Positions 23,808 to 36,155 of a DNA stretch of 64,000 nt are shown piece after piece. Positions within the stretch are counted from its first letter, which is position 1. Each line of letters begins with the position of its first letter. This DNA is from Evernia prunastri. Its lineage: Eukaryota; Ascomycota; Lecanoromycetes; Lecanorales; Parmeliaceae. The notes under the pieces are model-generated. The model made no database searches and had not been told where the DNA came from. It was given only the letters and a program-made list of their open reading frames with translations. The stretch spans positions 397,819 through 461,818 of the forward strand of contig NKYR01000014.1 of the NCBI GenBank assembly GCA_003184365.1, given 5' to 3'. A program made the translations under genes and the position numbers.

Positions 23808-24753
23808 ATGGCTCAACCGAAGCCAAAGAGGGCTCGAATTCATCTTGGACAGGGACAATCATGACATTGGGGTCATTCTACTCAGGAATCTGATTCTCGA
23901 CGACTATCTCATACTAAGACGTCAGCCATCGCGGATCCTGCACCGCCTCGACCCTGTTGACTTGGCTACACAGGTCCTCTACGATCCACTCCCACCCCCT
24001 CAGCCCAATCCCCAGGCCCCTCCTCCAGTCGCTCCACCAGTCGCTATTAGCCACCACCCCGCCCGGGTCCCTACCAGCTCCTCCAGCTCCTCCAGCTGCT
24101 CGTTCAGTCCCTCCGCAAGCCGCGGTAAAGTAGGACCCAAGAATCTTTCTCCGAAGGAACCTCGGAGCACGCTGTGATGACAGGCTGATGGTGATTTTCA
24201 ACGTTCCGCAGGCGCTACACTCAATTCAGTGCCCCAACCCCCCCACAATAAGGGTCTTGTTGCGACACTGCGAGCAAACAAACCCGCAAGCACATCTACC
24301 GTTCCCAACCAGGTGCTTCAACGTGTGTCAAGATTGCATCGATAGCTGGTACAACTACACGATACAAAAGATCACCAACGGCCTTCCGCTCAGATAGTCG
24401 ATCCTCTGCAAACGATGTAGCCCCCATCTGGACAAGACTGCACGGGCCCGGCCACTCCACCTGCGTGTGCAGTTGGGACATAATGGCCGGTGTGAAATAC
24501 CACGCGTGTCAGTTGCAGACGGAACATGCCACTTACGCCCGCAGGCGAACCCTTGAACGCACGCACGTCAAGCATGCGGGGAAGGGGAGCAAACACCGAA
24601 GGGTTCTGTGCTTTGACGACAGGCCGGACACGGTCCGGAGCAGGGCCGCGCGTGCTATGCCGGGCTGCGGGAGGGAGGCGTGGACGAAACATCATTCCAC
24701 GTGGCGGGGACAGCATGAGCCGAGCCGTTCGAAACATGCGGATGCGTGCCTGA
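23808..24753 (+). pseudogene. Possible decayed Cys-rich (zinc-binding) protein gene
   Basis: From the ATG at 23808 a frame beginning MAQPKPKRARIHLGQGQS is stopped by TGA at 23862, yet the same frame stays coding-like past further stops (TGA, TAG) to about 24180 (for example SDSRRLSHTKTSAIADPAPP). A second frame, 24188-24548, has a Cys/His pattern: LLRHCEQTN, then FPTRCFNVCQDCIDSWY, a TAG at 24395, then ILCKRCSPHLDK. These stops are one transition from CGA or CAG, as expected for cytosine mutation. The pattern suggests a small zinc-finger or RING-like protein that has decayed, but I cannot name the family. Confidence 0.35.
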
Positions 24754-26773
24754 TGTGTTTGTGCTGTAGTGGGGTGAGTGTTCTATGGGGTTTGATCTTT
24801 GGGGAGGGGCCAAGCAAGAACGTAGGAAGATATAAAGATATAGTGTGTTCATCTCTGCTCGAAAGCATTGTTGTTCGCCATGTTTTGTGTTCGGTTCGGA
24901 CGTTTGTCCGGGATTTTGCTGGTCAAAAGCCATTACTGTTATTTTTGTTTAGACCTAGCTAGGTCTCGATTTGCCACCATTTCCGCTTCCCTAGTCGAAA
25001 AGGTATTTCTCTGTTTGCTCAAATCCTGATTCACAACGAGTCGCGGACTTCATCAAGTCCTTATTGTTCTGGTACAAAGCCGCTCAATTATATTTGTGAG
25101 TCTCGCACTGCCAAAGCCCTTTTTTAATCGCGCCATTGAGTCTTCTATGCTGAAAACGCTGGACGTACAGCCTGTACGTCACAAGGAATGGATTCGTGAG
25201 CGGTGCTTCTCTCCTGTTAGAGGGCACAAGCGGAGCAGTCAATGTTCCCCACGCGTCGACAAACCTCGTCTTGAGGACGAGCTTCTGCTCATGGCTAAAC
25301 CATCCGAGTCAGAAAAAGATAAAATTTGAGAAACAGGAGGAATACTCGGCGGGGTATTCGTCGACCTATATCATGCTTTAGAATGACGCCCTTCAACGTT
25401 CGTATCCCGTCCGCACCACCGCTTCAGCGTCGAATGTGGAATAGAGCGCTGAGCATGATCACGAGGATATCTATAGTAGCTACCAAAGCTCGCCGTGAGA
25501 CGAATTACATGACCGGAGGCCATTGGAGGCAGGTACTCTAAGTGCAAGAAGTATGTGCAAGAAGTACTCGTTCGCTTGGATGAAGCCCAGTATGACACCC
25601 CACCTTTCCAGAAGAGAGCATGGGTTCAAAAGGGGGCGGTCATTGCGATTGGTAGATTAATGTATGGGAGACATGATCCTAAGCGGCAAAGATGTCGAGT
25701 TTGGTGTTGGCCTTACGTCAGACACCCACGAGCTGCAACGTACATGGATGTATCCAACTCTTGCATGACAAGCTCTCTGATGGGTCCAACATCAATGTAT
25801 AGCTGTGCTTTTCTTCCGAATCCTGTAATGTCATCACCACAATCCATACAATGACCCACGATAGAAGATGACTGGAACAATGGAGCTTCGGCAATCAATA
25901 TTAGCCCTAAGTCTCGCCATCTTAGGCTAGTTTCAACGACAAGCGCACCTAGTGCCGCCTGCTCCAACCATCAAACGCAACAACTTACCGAACGAACAAC
26001 AGGACACCCATCGCATTATCGTCGTGTTGCCAATCAAAATGTAGCTTCCAAAATGACAACCGAAACCGCAACAGAGCAAAACATGGGCAGTCGAAGCCGG
26101 GGGGGCCAAGTCCCTGAACGAAGTCACGCAAAAACGAGGCTGAGCCCGAAATCCTTGCAACATTTCAAAATACCCTCCCTCACCCCTTTCGATCGCCATC
26201 CCTTCAAACAAGACAATGTTCTCGTTCCCACACAGGCACACGCACACGCAAACGGGAGAAAAGAAAGGAATGGCTCTCTTATCACAAAAAAATCGCAACG
26301 ATAGGATCTCATAACATGCTTCCGATCCCCTGGAGCGGGCTTCGCGTCTAACAATTCACACCCCCCGTTTCAAGTCGGCCGTTTTTTTTGTGGCCCGTTT
26401 CATACCGTTTGTGGCGGAGCAACTGGTTTGTTGTTGTGTGATAGGAATTCGATTCCGATTACGATGGATCAAGGTGAGACAGGATTTTTTTTGATCGCGC
26501 TCACATCAAACGTGCGGTGTTGCATGTTGGGGAGAAAAGAATAGGTTATGTATGACGTTCGTTTCGTGTTGGCGGATGTTGTGATATTCTTTTTCTGTGG
26601 TCTACATAAACCCCTCTGAACACTCCCTCCATGCTGCTTTCTTTTTCTTTCTTCAATTCCACACTCGCGCAGTAAATTGCAAGAACATGCGAAGACACCC
26701 CGTCATCATACACCACCAATCTCCTCAAAGCCCGCTGTTACCGAGCCACCTCTCTCCTGTCGAACCGAGCGCC
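24754..26773. other. Long intergenic region and probable leader
   Basis: About 2 kb with several short open frames on both strands and no domain. The last few hundred bases (from about 26400) are probably promoter and leader of the small gene at 26774. Confidence 0.4.
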
Positions 26774-27055
26774 ATGGAGCGCCGTCCTACCTACGAGGCC
26801 ATCAAGGCCGACCCCTCCACATTGGCACCGAGGAACCGCGCCGTCTCTAGCGCTTCCTCTTCTTCGTCGTCGTCCGCTTCATCGTCCTCGTCCAAGTCGC
26901 TCTCTCGCCGCAAGCTCATCCGTGACCGTTACAAGCGGCCCTGGCAGCTCATGTCGGTCATCACACTCCATCAAGACGAAATGCCCGCGGGCAGAAGCGG
27001 GGGGATGAAGAGTCCATACCCGACGCCGGGACGGAGGAATTATGACAGGGTTTGA
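26774..27055 (+). CDS. Small Ser-rich basic protein, unknown
   Basis: A single-exon frame of 93 residues starting in a good context (GCGCCATGG). It begins MERRPTYEAIKADPSTLAPR, has a long Ser run (about residues 26-44), then a basic segment with a KRPWQLMSVITLHQDE motif and a C-terminal PTPGRRNYDRV. An in-frame ATG at 26687 would add 29 residues. The charged conserved-looking ends around a Ser linker argue for a real gene. I do not know its role. Confidence 0.6.
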   Translation: MERRPTYEAIKADPSTLAPRNRAVSSASSSSSSSASSSSSKSLSRRKLIRDRYKRPWQLMSVITLHQDEMPAGRSGGMKSPYPTPGRRNYDRV

Positions 27056-27368
27056 GAGAACTAAAATTGATGTGGATCAGAACCGATGTGGATCATGATA
27101 TGATACGAAGATGTGATTTTTTTTGGGGGCGCAATGATGGAGCTGGGGCGAAAGGAGCGCCATAAATGATCTTCGGCCTGGAGCCAAGACACCTTTCATT
27201 TGGTCATCTTCATGATTTTGGTTGGGCTTAGATACCCTCATTTGGCGTTCTCAAGAAGAGTTGTGAGGGTACCCATTTTGGATACATCAATGCGAGATGA
27301 TCACGGAGCATGGGAGCACGATACTATCTTTAATAAAACACTTTTTTTCGTACGGGACTGTCCAGATA
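27056..27368. other. Convergent intergenic region
   Basis: 313 bases, presumably the 3' UTRs of the two convergent genes. Nothing else is seen. Confidence 0.5.
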
Positions 27369-29657
27369 TCATAGCAGTGCGTGGATTGTACTATCTGTAG
27401 GAGTGTGAATTCCCACAAGCCTTTGCTCAGGGTTCGGGTCTGCTTCCCAGCTGAAAATTCGTGGTGCACTCCGAGGGATATTTCTGGTGGCAGTCGATCC
27501 GTCGCTGCTCTTCGATCCTACAGTTTTTCCACCATCACTACCGACCAGTGTGCCGCGCCTGACTTTTTGGCCGCCCCGGCTCTCTCTAGGTTCGTAATTT
27601 GCTTCCCGTTGTGCCATCGTAGACAGGGATGAGAACTCGGGGCTGGTTTCCCTCGGCGTAATGGGGCTGACGATGAATGTTGGCGAAACCTCTTTACTGG
27701 ATCTTTTGCTCGGAGTGTTGCTCGGGCTGCTGACCCCTGCACTGGTCTGCGTATTCTGCCGACTCAAGCCGTGCAATTCCCTCAAAAGTTTGACCGGAGC
27801 TGAGTCTGAGTGCGGAATCTTTGGCGCCGTCTCAGGCTCATAGTAGCCTTGAGCACTCGAATCAAAAGGCAGCTCGACCGGCTCATCCGGATCGTGGCCG
27901 ATGGCGTTGACCGCTTTCACAGTACTCCTGTAATCAGCTTCGGTATATGCTGGAGTGTCGGGCTCACTTCCTTCAAGCTCGCTTTTGGATGTCTTCGCTG
28001 GCAGCTCCAGACATTCCCGGCCAGTAGGAGCCTCGAAGACGAGTCGGTTCGATCCGCCAATCTCTGTCGGTGTCTCCGCTTTTGGCAGATGCAAGAGCCA
28101 TCTGAAGAACCTGCCGTTTGACCTCTTCTTCCTGCGCTGGTCTTCGCCGTCCCGTTCTCTGACGTAGCCGTGGTTTGCGTTACTCCGTCGAGATCGGATG
28201 TAAAGCACGATCAGACCAATCAATGAAATAAGAGCTATAGCGCCACCAACAGCCACACCGGTTACCCCAGCTTCGCTCAGAATCGGCTTCGGAGCTACAA
28301 CTTCTGGCCCCGTGAACGTGCTATTCTTGGGTCTGGTAATCGGGATTAGGTCCGTGTCTGCCAAAGCGTTTTGGGAGAAGATCGCCTGGAAGATGGAAAA
28401 ATTATTGCGCTCGTAGTCAACTTTTAGATAGGTTTCTTGTAAGAAGGTCCTTCCGATGGTGTACTGCGTACTGTTTGCGGCTTTTCGGAGAGGGAAGTAA
28501 TTCGTAGGAGGTGAAGACTGGGTTGCATTCAAGCCAGGATATGGGTAGCTCAATTGTAAATCGAATGCTTCATAAGGTAGAGAGAGTGATATTGATATGG
28601 GAGACCCGGGGAAATCCGCGACAGCGAACTTGAATGTCATATTCCAGTCGACCAATATCTCATGTTGAGTAGAATTGGAGCCAAATGTATACAACTGAAC
28701 TGCCTCATCGTAAGTGAGACCGAACGCTTTTTCGAATTCCAAACACACTGCTTCGGGTAACCAGAGGTACGGCGTTGATGAGTCTATTGTGAATAGACTC
28801 GCTTCAACAGAGCCAAGCAGTTTCAGCAAGTTGCTAGGCCATCCAGTGCTAACCTTAGAGGATTGAAGTGGTTGAGCGGTCACCGTGATCTCATTGAGCG
28901 CGACGACCGGATTTTGGTTAGGATCCAAAGCGAAAGTGATGTTGTGGGGCTGAAATCGGTTGGCATCAAAGCCTCCTAATACTAATGAAGCAGGGACATT
29001 TTTTAGGCCTGAGACGATCAGCATCCCAGATATCTATCAATTAAATATACTGCAACGCTTACGATAATAGGCACCAGCTGTGTAGCCGTAGCTATGGCTT
29101 GGAATCAAGCTCATGTCTTCCACCATACTGTCAAGGAAAGTTGGCTTGTCGTCAGAGGTAAAATTGGTTGGCTCGATTCCAAGACCGAAGAAACCAAGCC
29201 AGTAATCCGTGGTGTTGATGACGCCAACCACCTGAGAGGGTACTGATATGTCGTCACTTAGAGAAATGTTATCAAACCCGTATACCCCATCTCCACTGAA
29301 GCCAAGTTGGGGATCAAGACCTAAGCCGAATGCTCCTTGATCGGCCCAAGTACTGGACTCGTTGGATTGGAAGACGCCACCTCGCTTGGTCAGACATTCA
29401 GTGGTACCATCACAGCCTCCATTCCCAACAACCCAAGTCTCCTGGCTGGCGGTACTGACGAAAAGATCAACCCATTGTGGCGGCGTTCCTACCCTGACTG
29501 ATACAGGACTCCAGTTGCCATCGTAACCAAACCAATTCGTCCTCACTGGTATCGACACAGGAGAAGGTTTTGGCGCAGCCGTGGTGAGAGCACCAGCGTT
29601 AAAGCAGGTGGTTGTCAGCAGTGTTAAAAGCAAATTTTTGCAACTCCAATTCGTCAT
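27369..29657 (-). CDS. Membrane-anchored aspartic-protease-like protein (A1 fold)
   Basis: Pepsin-fold protein, secreted and anchored by one transmembrane helix. Exons (minus) 29657-29063 and 29008-27369 give 744 residues; the CAG acceptor joins AYYR to LKNVPASLVLGGFD. A signal peptide (LLLTLLTTTCFNAGALTTA) precedes the lobe beginning SIPVRTNWFGYDGNW. The first catalytic motif, normally DTGSS, reads FVSTASQETW (residues 67-75), so the Asp is missing. The second keeps Asp, at FTIDSSTPYLWLP (about 273). Many N-x-S/T sites are present. A hydrophobic helix (about 446-472, GGAIALISLIGLIVLYI) is followed by RSRR and a 270-residue Ser/Pro/Glu-rich cytoplasmic tail. It may be an inactive sensor or adaptor. 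Confidence 0.85.
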
Positions 29658-31679
29658 GGCAGCTGTTCATGGAGGCCAAGAAAACGATCTCGACGCTGCT
29701 CAATTAATATAGATCTTCGTCTGGTGGAAGACAGTCGGAGGGCGTGATAAGTGATCAAGGTCGGGTAGGTAATCAAATGTTTGACTAGGCATAGGAAAAG
29801 TTTCAGGCTGGAGATGAAGCAGTAGTACGGAAAGTAGAAGTCTGCACAACCGATACCTATACCGGTTGATACGCGGAGACACGCAAGCAGGAAAGTGAGC
29901 ATGCGGGGAAGAAGTACCTAGATGAACCAAGGGGAAATAATTGAACGAGATCTCGATACTGCGTGTATTGTACCTTCCACGTCGGATCTAGGGATGTAAT
30001 TAAGGGGCTTGCAGCATGCACAGACGCTCGATAAGATTTTATGCCGGGGCGATGCACCATGGTTGATTCCCAGGCGCCCAGCCAGAGCAAACGGCTCCAA
30101 ACGGCCAGCAGAACCAGGGTTTGGAGAGTCCGGCGCACAGCTGCACAGCCGATAGGATGGGTACAGACGAATGAAGGGTGCCATGCAGGATGCGTGAGAC
30201 AAGCTCGTATCGTCCATGATTGACTTATAACTGACAGGGTAGAGTAGTACGGCGTGTGTGTGTACCTGGTACCTGCCCTCCTAACTCTATGGCCCGTCGC
30301 TTGTTCGCTTATAAAAGGCGTTTGAGATTTCAAGTAGCAGACGCTTGATTCGTCCAAGCCTTTACCACTAATCTACTTTTGGTCTTCATAGGGCTGACCG
30401 CGAATAGAAGTCAATCAATCACCCGCCATATTTCTCCTTGTCCACAAATATTATTGATAAACACATGGGAAAATGTACAAGCAGTAAGCAGCACTCTAAG
30501 CGCAGAGATCCTGTTGAATCAGGGGTGGTGTGAGTAATATTCACCGGACCACTCAAATGGGGACGGGCAGGGATCGTGAAGAATAGCGAAGAATACAAAC
30601 TACAAAGCCTCAATCATCTGGCCCAAAATCTGACCCCGAAGCCGTGTTTTAATTCCTAGCCTCTAGGAGAGGAATGCATCGATTGGCGTTGAAGTTGAGC
30701 CCCAGCCTCAGTCTCAGTCTCAGCCTCGGACTGGTTCTTGTCGACAGAACTGGTGCTTATGTACCAGTAACCAAAGAGCTGAATAACGAAGCTACTCTAC
30801 TCTGACAAGTTTCGAGGTCAAGGAATAATGGCATGGAGGCATCAAAGCATCATGGCATTTCTTGTGGTGATTGGATAATAATGGATGAGCCTTCGTGTTA
30901 TTATTCCGTACCTACTCCGTAGTTTGAGGCTGATGGCCCGCCCCCTAAGGTAGAGTACCTAGCGTTCACAGCCAGCCTCATGCCCCAGTGACCCCCAAAT
31001 GATAAATCCATCAATCAATAATCAGCGCTATCGACAATTCGAACATCGCTTCGGCCTTGTAACCTCATTCGCGCTCTTCCAATATACTGAAACTTACCTT
31101 ACCTCCATAATTCTCCTAGCTTTTCTTCTCGGCCAAAATCCACTCATCTGCAAATCTGTACCCTGATGAGTAATGGGGAGAGGTCAGAAGCATGTACTCT
31201 ACTCTATCTAGTACCAGGCTCAGAGCACGGAGCTGGACGGCAACGCCGACTCTATCAATAGACGAATCAGCAGCTGAGTCCTCATCGACGAATAAGGCCC
31301 GAAAGCTTGCAAATAACTGATGCCGAAGTATATGTTCAACAAGTGGAGAATTCGAGATAAGTGATTGCCCTGACAGCATCGGGACATATACATACGCGAC
31401 CATGGCGCCGGGCGGGGAAGCCAGATCCTTTTATTCTCCTCATGGCCCGAGAACCTCTTCTACGCGCATCTGCCAAAACCTTCCGTGTTACTCTCCACAT
31501 CAGTCTGTCGTTCAGTACTCTGTAGTTTGTGCAGCTCAATTCAATGTCCCTTCTGCTACTTGTCTGTCGTTACCATATACCTAATATGCTATCTGATTCC
31601 TCTGATCTTTAATCTCCTTGCATCGCTACCTTGTCGGGGATGACTTTTACGCGTCCGCACAGAGCCCCTATTGCACATC
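29658..31679. other. Intergenic region between divergent genes
   Basis: About 2 kb upstream of both the protease-like gene and the surface protein. A TATAAAAG sequence occurs at about 30310 and CAGCCTCAGTCTCAGTCTC-type repeats near 30700. No gene is supported. Confidence 0.45.
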
Positions 31680-34600
31680 ATGGCCTTGGGCCAGATGCTC
31701 GGCGTCACTTGCCTCGCGCTCTACTTCCTAATCTCTCTTGTTGCTGCATACGGAAATACATACCATTCCCAAGGTGGGTTTGCTTGGAAAAGATATCCTT
31801 CGGAATACTGACCAGCTTAGAATTCCATATAAAACCCCGGGATCCATCCCGGAATTCGACAGGTCACATAGGTTCAGGTGTAGGCGTTGCTGCAACGTCG
31901 TCGAGGTCAATTACTCCCTCTTCCCAAGGGACTCCAGCCCCTCGAACAACTCCATCAAGCGATCCCCCAGTCATAAAAGTGGGTGCTGTTCGCTTGTGGC
32001 GTCCTAGTCCTCTGCAGCCTTTGTCACCTTCCCACAAATCTGTTGCTGGGAACCAGGCAGTCTTTTCTACGGCTGCTGTACTCTCGAGCTCGAGGGCTAC
32101 CTCCACATCGAACGGGGCAGGATCCTTGTCTTCTACCGATCGATTTCTTGACGTTGTAAACCTGACTCGTGGTAGCTTGTCCTCATCTCGAGATAGATCG
32201 GCGTCAGCGCCAGCTCCTAGTGCCGCTCTACGGGTCTACCAGCCGTCTCATGGTACGTCAGGTCGTGTTCTGGCGAGCGGGTGTTACAATTCTTCGACTC
32301 CGACGTGGTCTCCATGCAGTTCCGTTGCAAGTCTTGCACCCGCAAGCTCCGCCAATGGAACATTAAATCCGGGCTCCGCAAACGGTGGTAACAGGAATTC
32401 ATCGGCTGGCATCGAATCTGTCGCTGCTCCATCTGGAACTGGGGAAGACCCAAGGCTCATAGAATACCTTGATTCAATCAAGAACAGGACCAAAAGCAGG
32501 ACCAGATTCAATCCACGACCGCACGCTGGAGCGCTCACAGGAAGTGACAGCATCTCGTCAACCAAACCTTACAACGCGCTATCGGACACAGGCGGAAACT
32601 CGTTGCTGACAGAGTATAATGTGTTAGTGAATGGATCCGGTGTCTTATTGAATGGAACCAGCACCGAACCTAAGGGATCGGACAATCGAACAACACACAG
32701 ACCTGTAGTCGGATTCTCACCGTTTGGTTACAATGGTACGGCATTCAATCCAGCAGGCCATTCCATGGGTGCGCCTACTGGAGGCCAATATCCTACGAAT
32801 TGTTCAGGACTTGTCACGATTACTGCACATGTCGAGTACGAGGTGGTCACTTCCACGATTCTCGTCAATGAGACCGTAACGCTGGGTCCAAACGCCACCA
32901 CACCACTTCCTGTACTCATTACCCCCCCTTCAGCTTGTCAGACTATCACAGTGCCATGCGAGATGGCAGATTGCCCTTCAGTTGGGCCTAGACCCAAAGC
33001 ACCAGTGCCTCTCACGCCGTACACGCCACCCACATCAACAAGTACGCTTCTTGTGACGAAAAAGTCCCCTGCCGTTGTGCAGCAATCTTCTGTAGTTGGA
33101 AACTTGTTTGGGCCCTCCACGTCAACTCCCCAAGCTCTACCGGCTCAGCCAACTTTGGATAATCAGCAAGCTGCCGGACAGAATTCTGGATCTTCCAGCC
33201 CTGACATGTCTACACAATCAGACGATTCCAATTCTTCATACTCTAATAGCCAGGGCCAATCCCCTGAAAAGTCTACGCCTCAGCAAGATCCGACGAATGA
33301 GCATTCTCCCTCGGCATCTTCCACTAATCAGAACCCAGACTTGCAAAATCCGGGCACAGGATCCAGCGGAGGCCAGCATACTGGAAGTGATGATCAGACA
33401 GCCCCGAATGGGGATCAGCCTAGTGGAGCTGATTCGAATCGTGGAAGTATTTCCAACAACGGAGATGCCTCGAACCATGAAGGTACGGCGACCAATGGAG
33501 ATACGTCGAACAGTGGTGGTACCGCGAACAGTGGAAATACGAACACTGGAGGAGGTGCTTCGAATGATGGAATCAATTCGAACCCTGGTGGCACATCGAG
33601 TAATGGGGGGATCTCAGACAGTGGAAATACGGACACCGAGGGAGGTACTCCCACCAACGGAGGAGTCGTGACCAATAAAGGCGCTTCAAGCCATGAAGGT
33701 GTCTCGAGCAACGGGGGTGCTTTGAACAATGAAGGCAGTGCCTCGAATAGTGGAGGTGTCTCGAGCAACGGAGCTGCTGCACCGAGCAATGGAGAAGGCT
33801 CCAGTGATGGAGATAGTCCCGAGCCGAAAGCCGGAAGCAGTGTTGACTCACATGGAACCCAATATGTCCCAAAGGTTGTCATGGCTGGCAATTTGCCGGT
33901 CTCCATCGTTAGCAATGCGGTAATTGTCGGCTCCCACACCGTCAACGCTGGATCTCCGCCGACTACCGTTGTTGCCAACGACCAAATGATCATAATTCAG
34001 CCGTCTCAAATTGTAGCACAAGGAAACACGATTGCTATCCAGGCGGTAGTCACTCCTCCACCCACGAGTTCTGCGACAATAGGTAATGTGCCTGTTGTGC
34101 TGCGACCCCAGGATGTTGCAATCGGGTCTACAACGTACGAGCGCGGGTCATCGCCGACATCGGTCGTTTACAACGGTGAGACTTACAGATGGGATGCTAG
34201 CCACTTAGTTGGGGCAGGCGCAATGGTCGCTTTTCCATCTGCGGACTCCTCTGCTCCCCGCGTGACCGCTGGGGGTCAGGTATTCTCTGTTTTCCCCTCA
34301 CAGCTCAAAGCATCAGGAAGAGACATACTTCTACCAGATACTCCGAAAGCGTCTCCATTCGTGTACAAAGGTCAGACTTTTTCAGTCAACCCATCACAAA
34401 TTATTGCTCCCGACACAAGCATCACTCTTCCTCCGGCCAACAAGGTGACGCCGTTCATCTACATCGATCACAGTCTGTCCGTGGATGCTTCGCAATTCAT
34501 GGCCCGATCGACGACTATACCCTTAACTTCTGGAGCAGGAGTTGTCACCTACAATGGACAGGTTCTTACTGTCAAGCCGTCAGAAATTATTGGCCCTAGT

Positions 34601-35800
34601 ACGACGATTGCACTCTCGGCGCCAGATGACAGTGCTGTATCACCCACGGCTGTCACCACTGGAGGTCTAACGTTCTCAATGGGACCTTCCGCGGCAGTCA
34701 TTGGATCATCAACATACTCCTTCGTTCCTGGGAAGGCTGCCGCAACGATTATGACCCATGGAGAGGCAGTTCTTGTGGGATCAAATGGCGTACAGTTCGG
34801 AAATGTCCATGTCCAAATACCTACCATTACCCCTAGCTTTTCAGCCATCACTCAAGGAGATCTAACCCTTTCAGTCAATCCCTCAAAGGTAGTCGTGGGT
34901 GGTCATACTGATAACATCTATTCCGACATGACTCCGATCACTACGGTTTTTGATGGTCACACAATCAGCATCGGCCCTAAAGGCGTAGGCCTTCCGAGTA
35001 CCACTATCTCTCTCCCATCGCCCAAACCAAGTTTTTCAATAGCCATCGACGGCGATCTCACATTCTCTGTTGCTCCCTCAAAAGTAGTGGTCGAAGGCAA
35101 AACATATTCTATTGCGTCAAACAAGGCGCCCATTACAACAGCCATCGATGGCCAAATAATGACGATTGGGCCCAAAGGCATCCATCTCGAAGGAACTACT
35201 GTCGACTTACCGGTCATTCAAACACCAATGGTTTTTACAGCCGGCGGCCTCATTTGGTCAGTCGGAGCCACAGACGCTGTAATAAGCGGTACTACATACG
35301 CCATTGGAAGCGGAGCACCACTTCAAACGGCTGTCGTGGGTTCTCAAACTATAGAGATAGGGAGTGCTGGGGTCGTGCTTCCCTCTACCACCATAGCGCC
35401 TAAGCAGACACCCACAGCCGTCGTAGCAGATGGCCTGACTTTCTCGGTGGATTCTACCGAAGGAGTGATCAACGGTACAACCTACGCCATTGGAAGTGGT
35501 GCTGTGGCTAAGACTTTAATAGAAGGGTCATTAACAATGATACTGGGAACGGATGGAATTGCATTGCCATCGACGACGATCAAACCTTGGTCGAGTGCGG
35601 CGCAGACAGGCTTCTCCTCTGTTCTCGGGACCTCTGGCCCCTCGTCTGCTGCCACTGCAACTGGAACCATGACACCAATAGTCACAGGTAAAGAAGGTGG
35701 CAAGAAGCAAGCAGCTGGAGATTCGACGAGAATTCCCAACAGCAGCTCACTTCTAGCCCTCGTGCTTGGAATTATGTTGCTGGGCATGAGGTGGATGTAA
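31680..35800 (+). CDS. Large GPI-type surface protein with C-terminal repeats
   Basis: An extracellular, probably cell-wall protein. Exons 31680-31773 and 31863-35800 give 1343 residues. The first exon supplies a signal peptide (MALGQMLGVTCLALYFLISL), which is why the start is placed here rather than at the first in-frame ATG of the long exon. Residues about 30-450 are Ser/Thr/Pro-rich with N-glycosylation sites; a Cys-containing strip (TNCSGLVTITAHVEYEVVTS, CQTITVPCEMADC) resembles fungal adhesin-type sequences. A Ser/Asn/Gly-rich tract follows, then repeats of about 62-65 residues. The C-terminus is hydrophobic (SLLALVLGIMLLGMRWM), consistent with a GPI-anchor signal. No catalytic domain is seen. 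Confidence 0.85.
33430..33830 (+). repeat. Low-complexity SNGG-type coding repeat
   Basis: Within the surface protein, short units such as TSNGG, SNSGG and SNEGG recur about twenty times. They probably form a flexible glycosylated stalk. Confidence 0.75.
34661..35610 (+). repeat. Five or more 62-65-residue modules
   Basis: Each module contains GxLTFSVxPSxVVxxGxTYxI followed by TTxxxGxxxxIGPxGVxLPSTTI. Copies begin near 34661, 34857, 35051, 35243 and 35429 (spacing 186-196 bases). More diverged copies lie upstream, from about 33880. Confidence 0.8.
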
Positions 35801-36155
35801 AGTTGTATATTATAAAAGACGAGGCTGGCTACCCTTGATCCCATAGAACTTTGTACATAGATAGCAAGATAAAAATAGTGACTAGCCAACATGTAATCTC
35901 ATTACTCAATGGAGTCCCCGTGCCCATTGTTTACAGGTCAACGTTGCATGGAAGACCGTAGGCGCGCTCCGGTGCGGCATACACATGAAAAGGCGTTCTT
36001 GGCAGTCGTGAGTGTCAGCTTCCAACCTGCGTCCGAGTCACGATTTTCTTTTCCACCAAACAACAACGCGTTCGCCCCCGACCAAACATTTCCACTCTGA
36101 CTGACCAAGATCTGGCTCAGTCCCTCTGCTCATCACTTACGCCGAAAATCAATAT
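35801..36155. other. Short intergenic region
   Basis: 355 bases between the surface protein and the F-box gene; holds the former's 3' UTR and the latter's promoter. Nothing else is seen. Confidence 0.5.

Noticed and set aside
30306..30320. TATAAAAG sequence that could be a promoter
   Set aside because: It lies more than 600 bases from the nearest start on either strand, so its role cannot be supported.
31631..31862. N-terminal reading of the surface protein from the first in-frame ATG at 31631
   Set aside because: It lacks a signal peptide; the alternate frame from 31680 gives one and splices in phase, so the longer reading is probably intronic.
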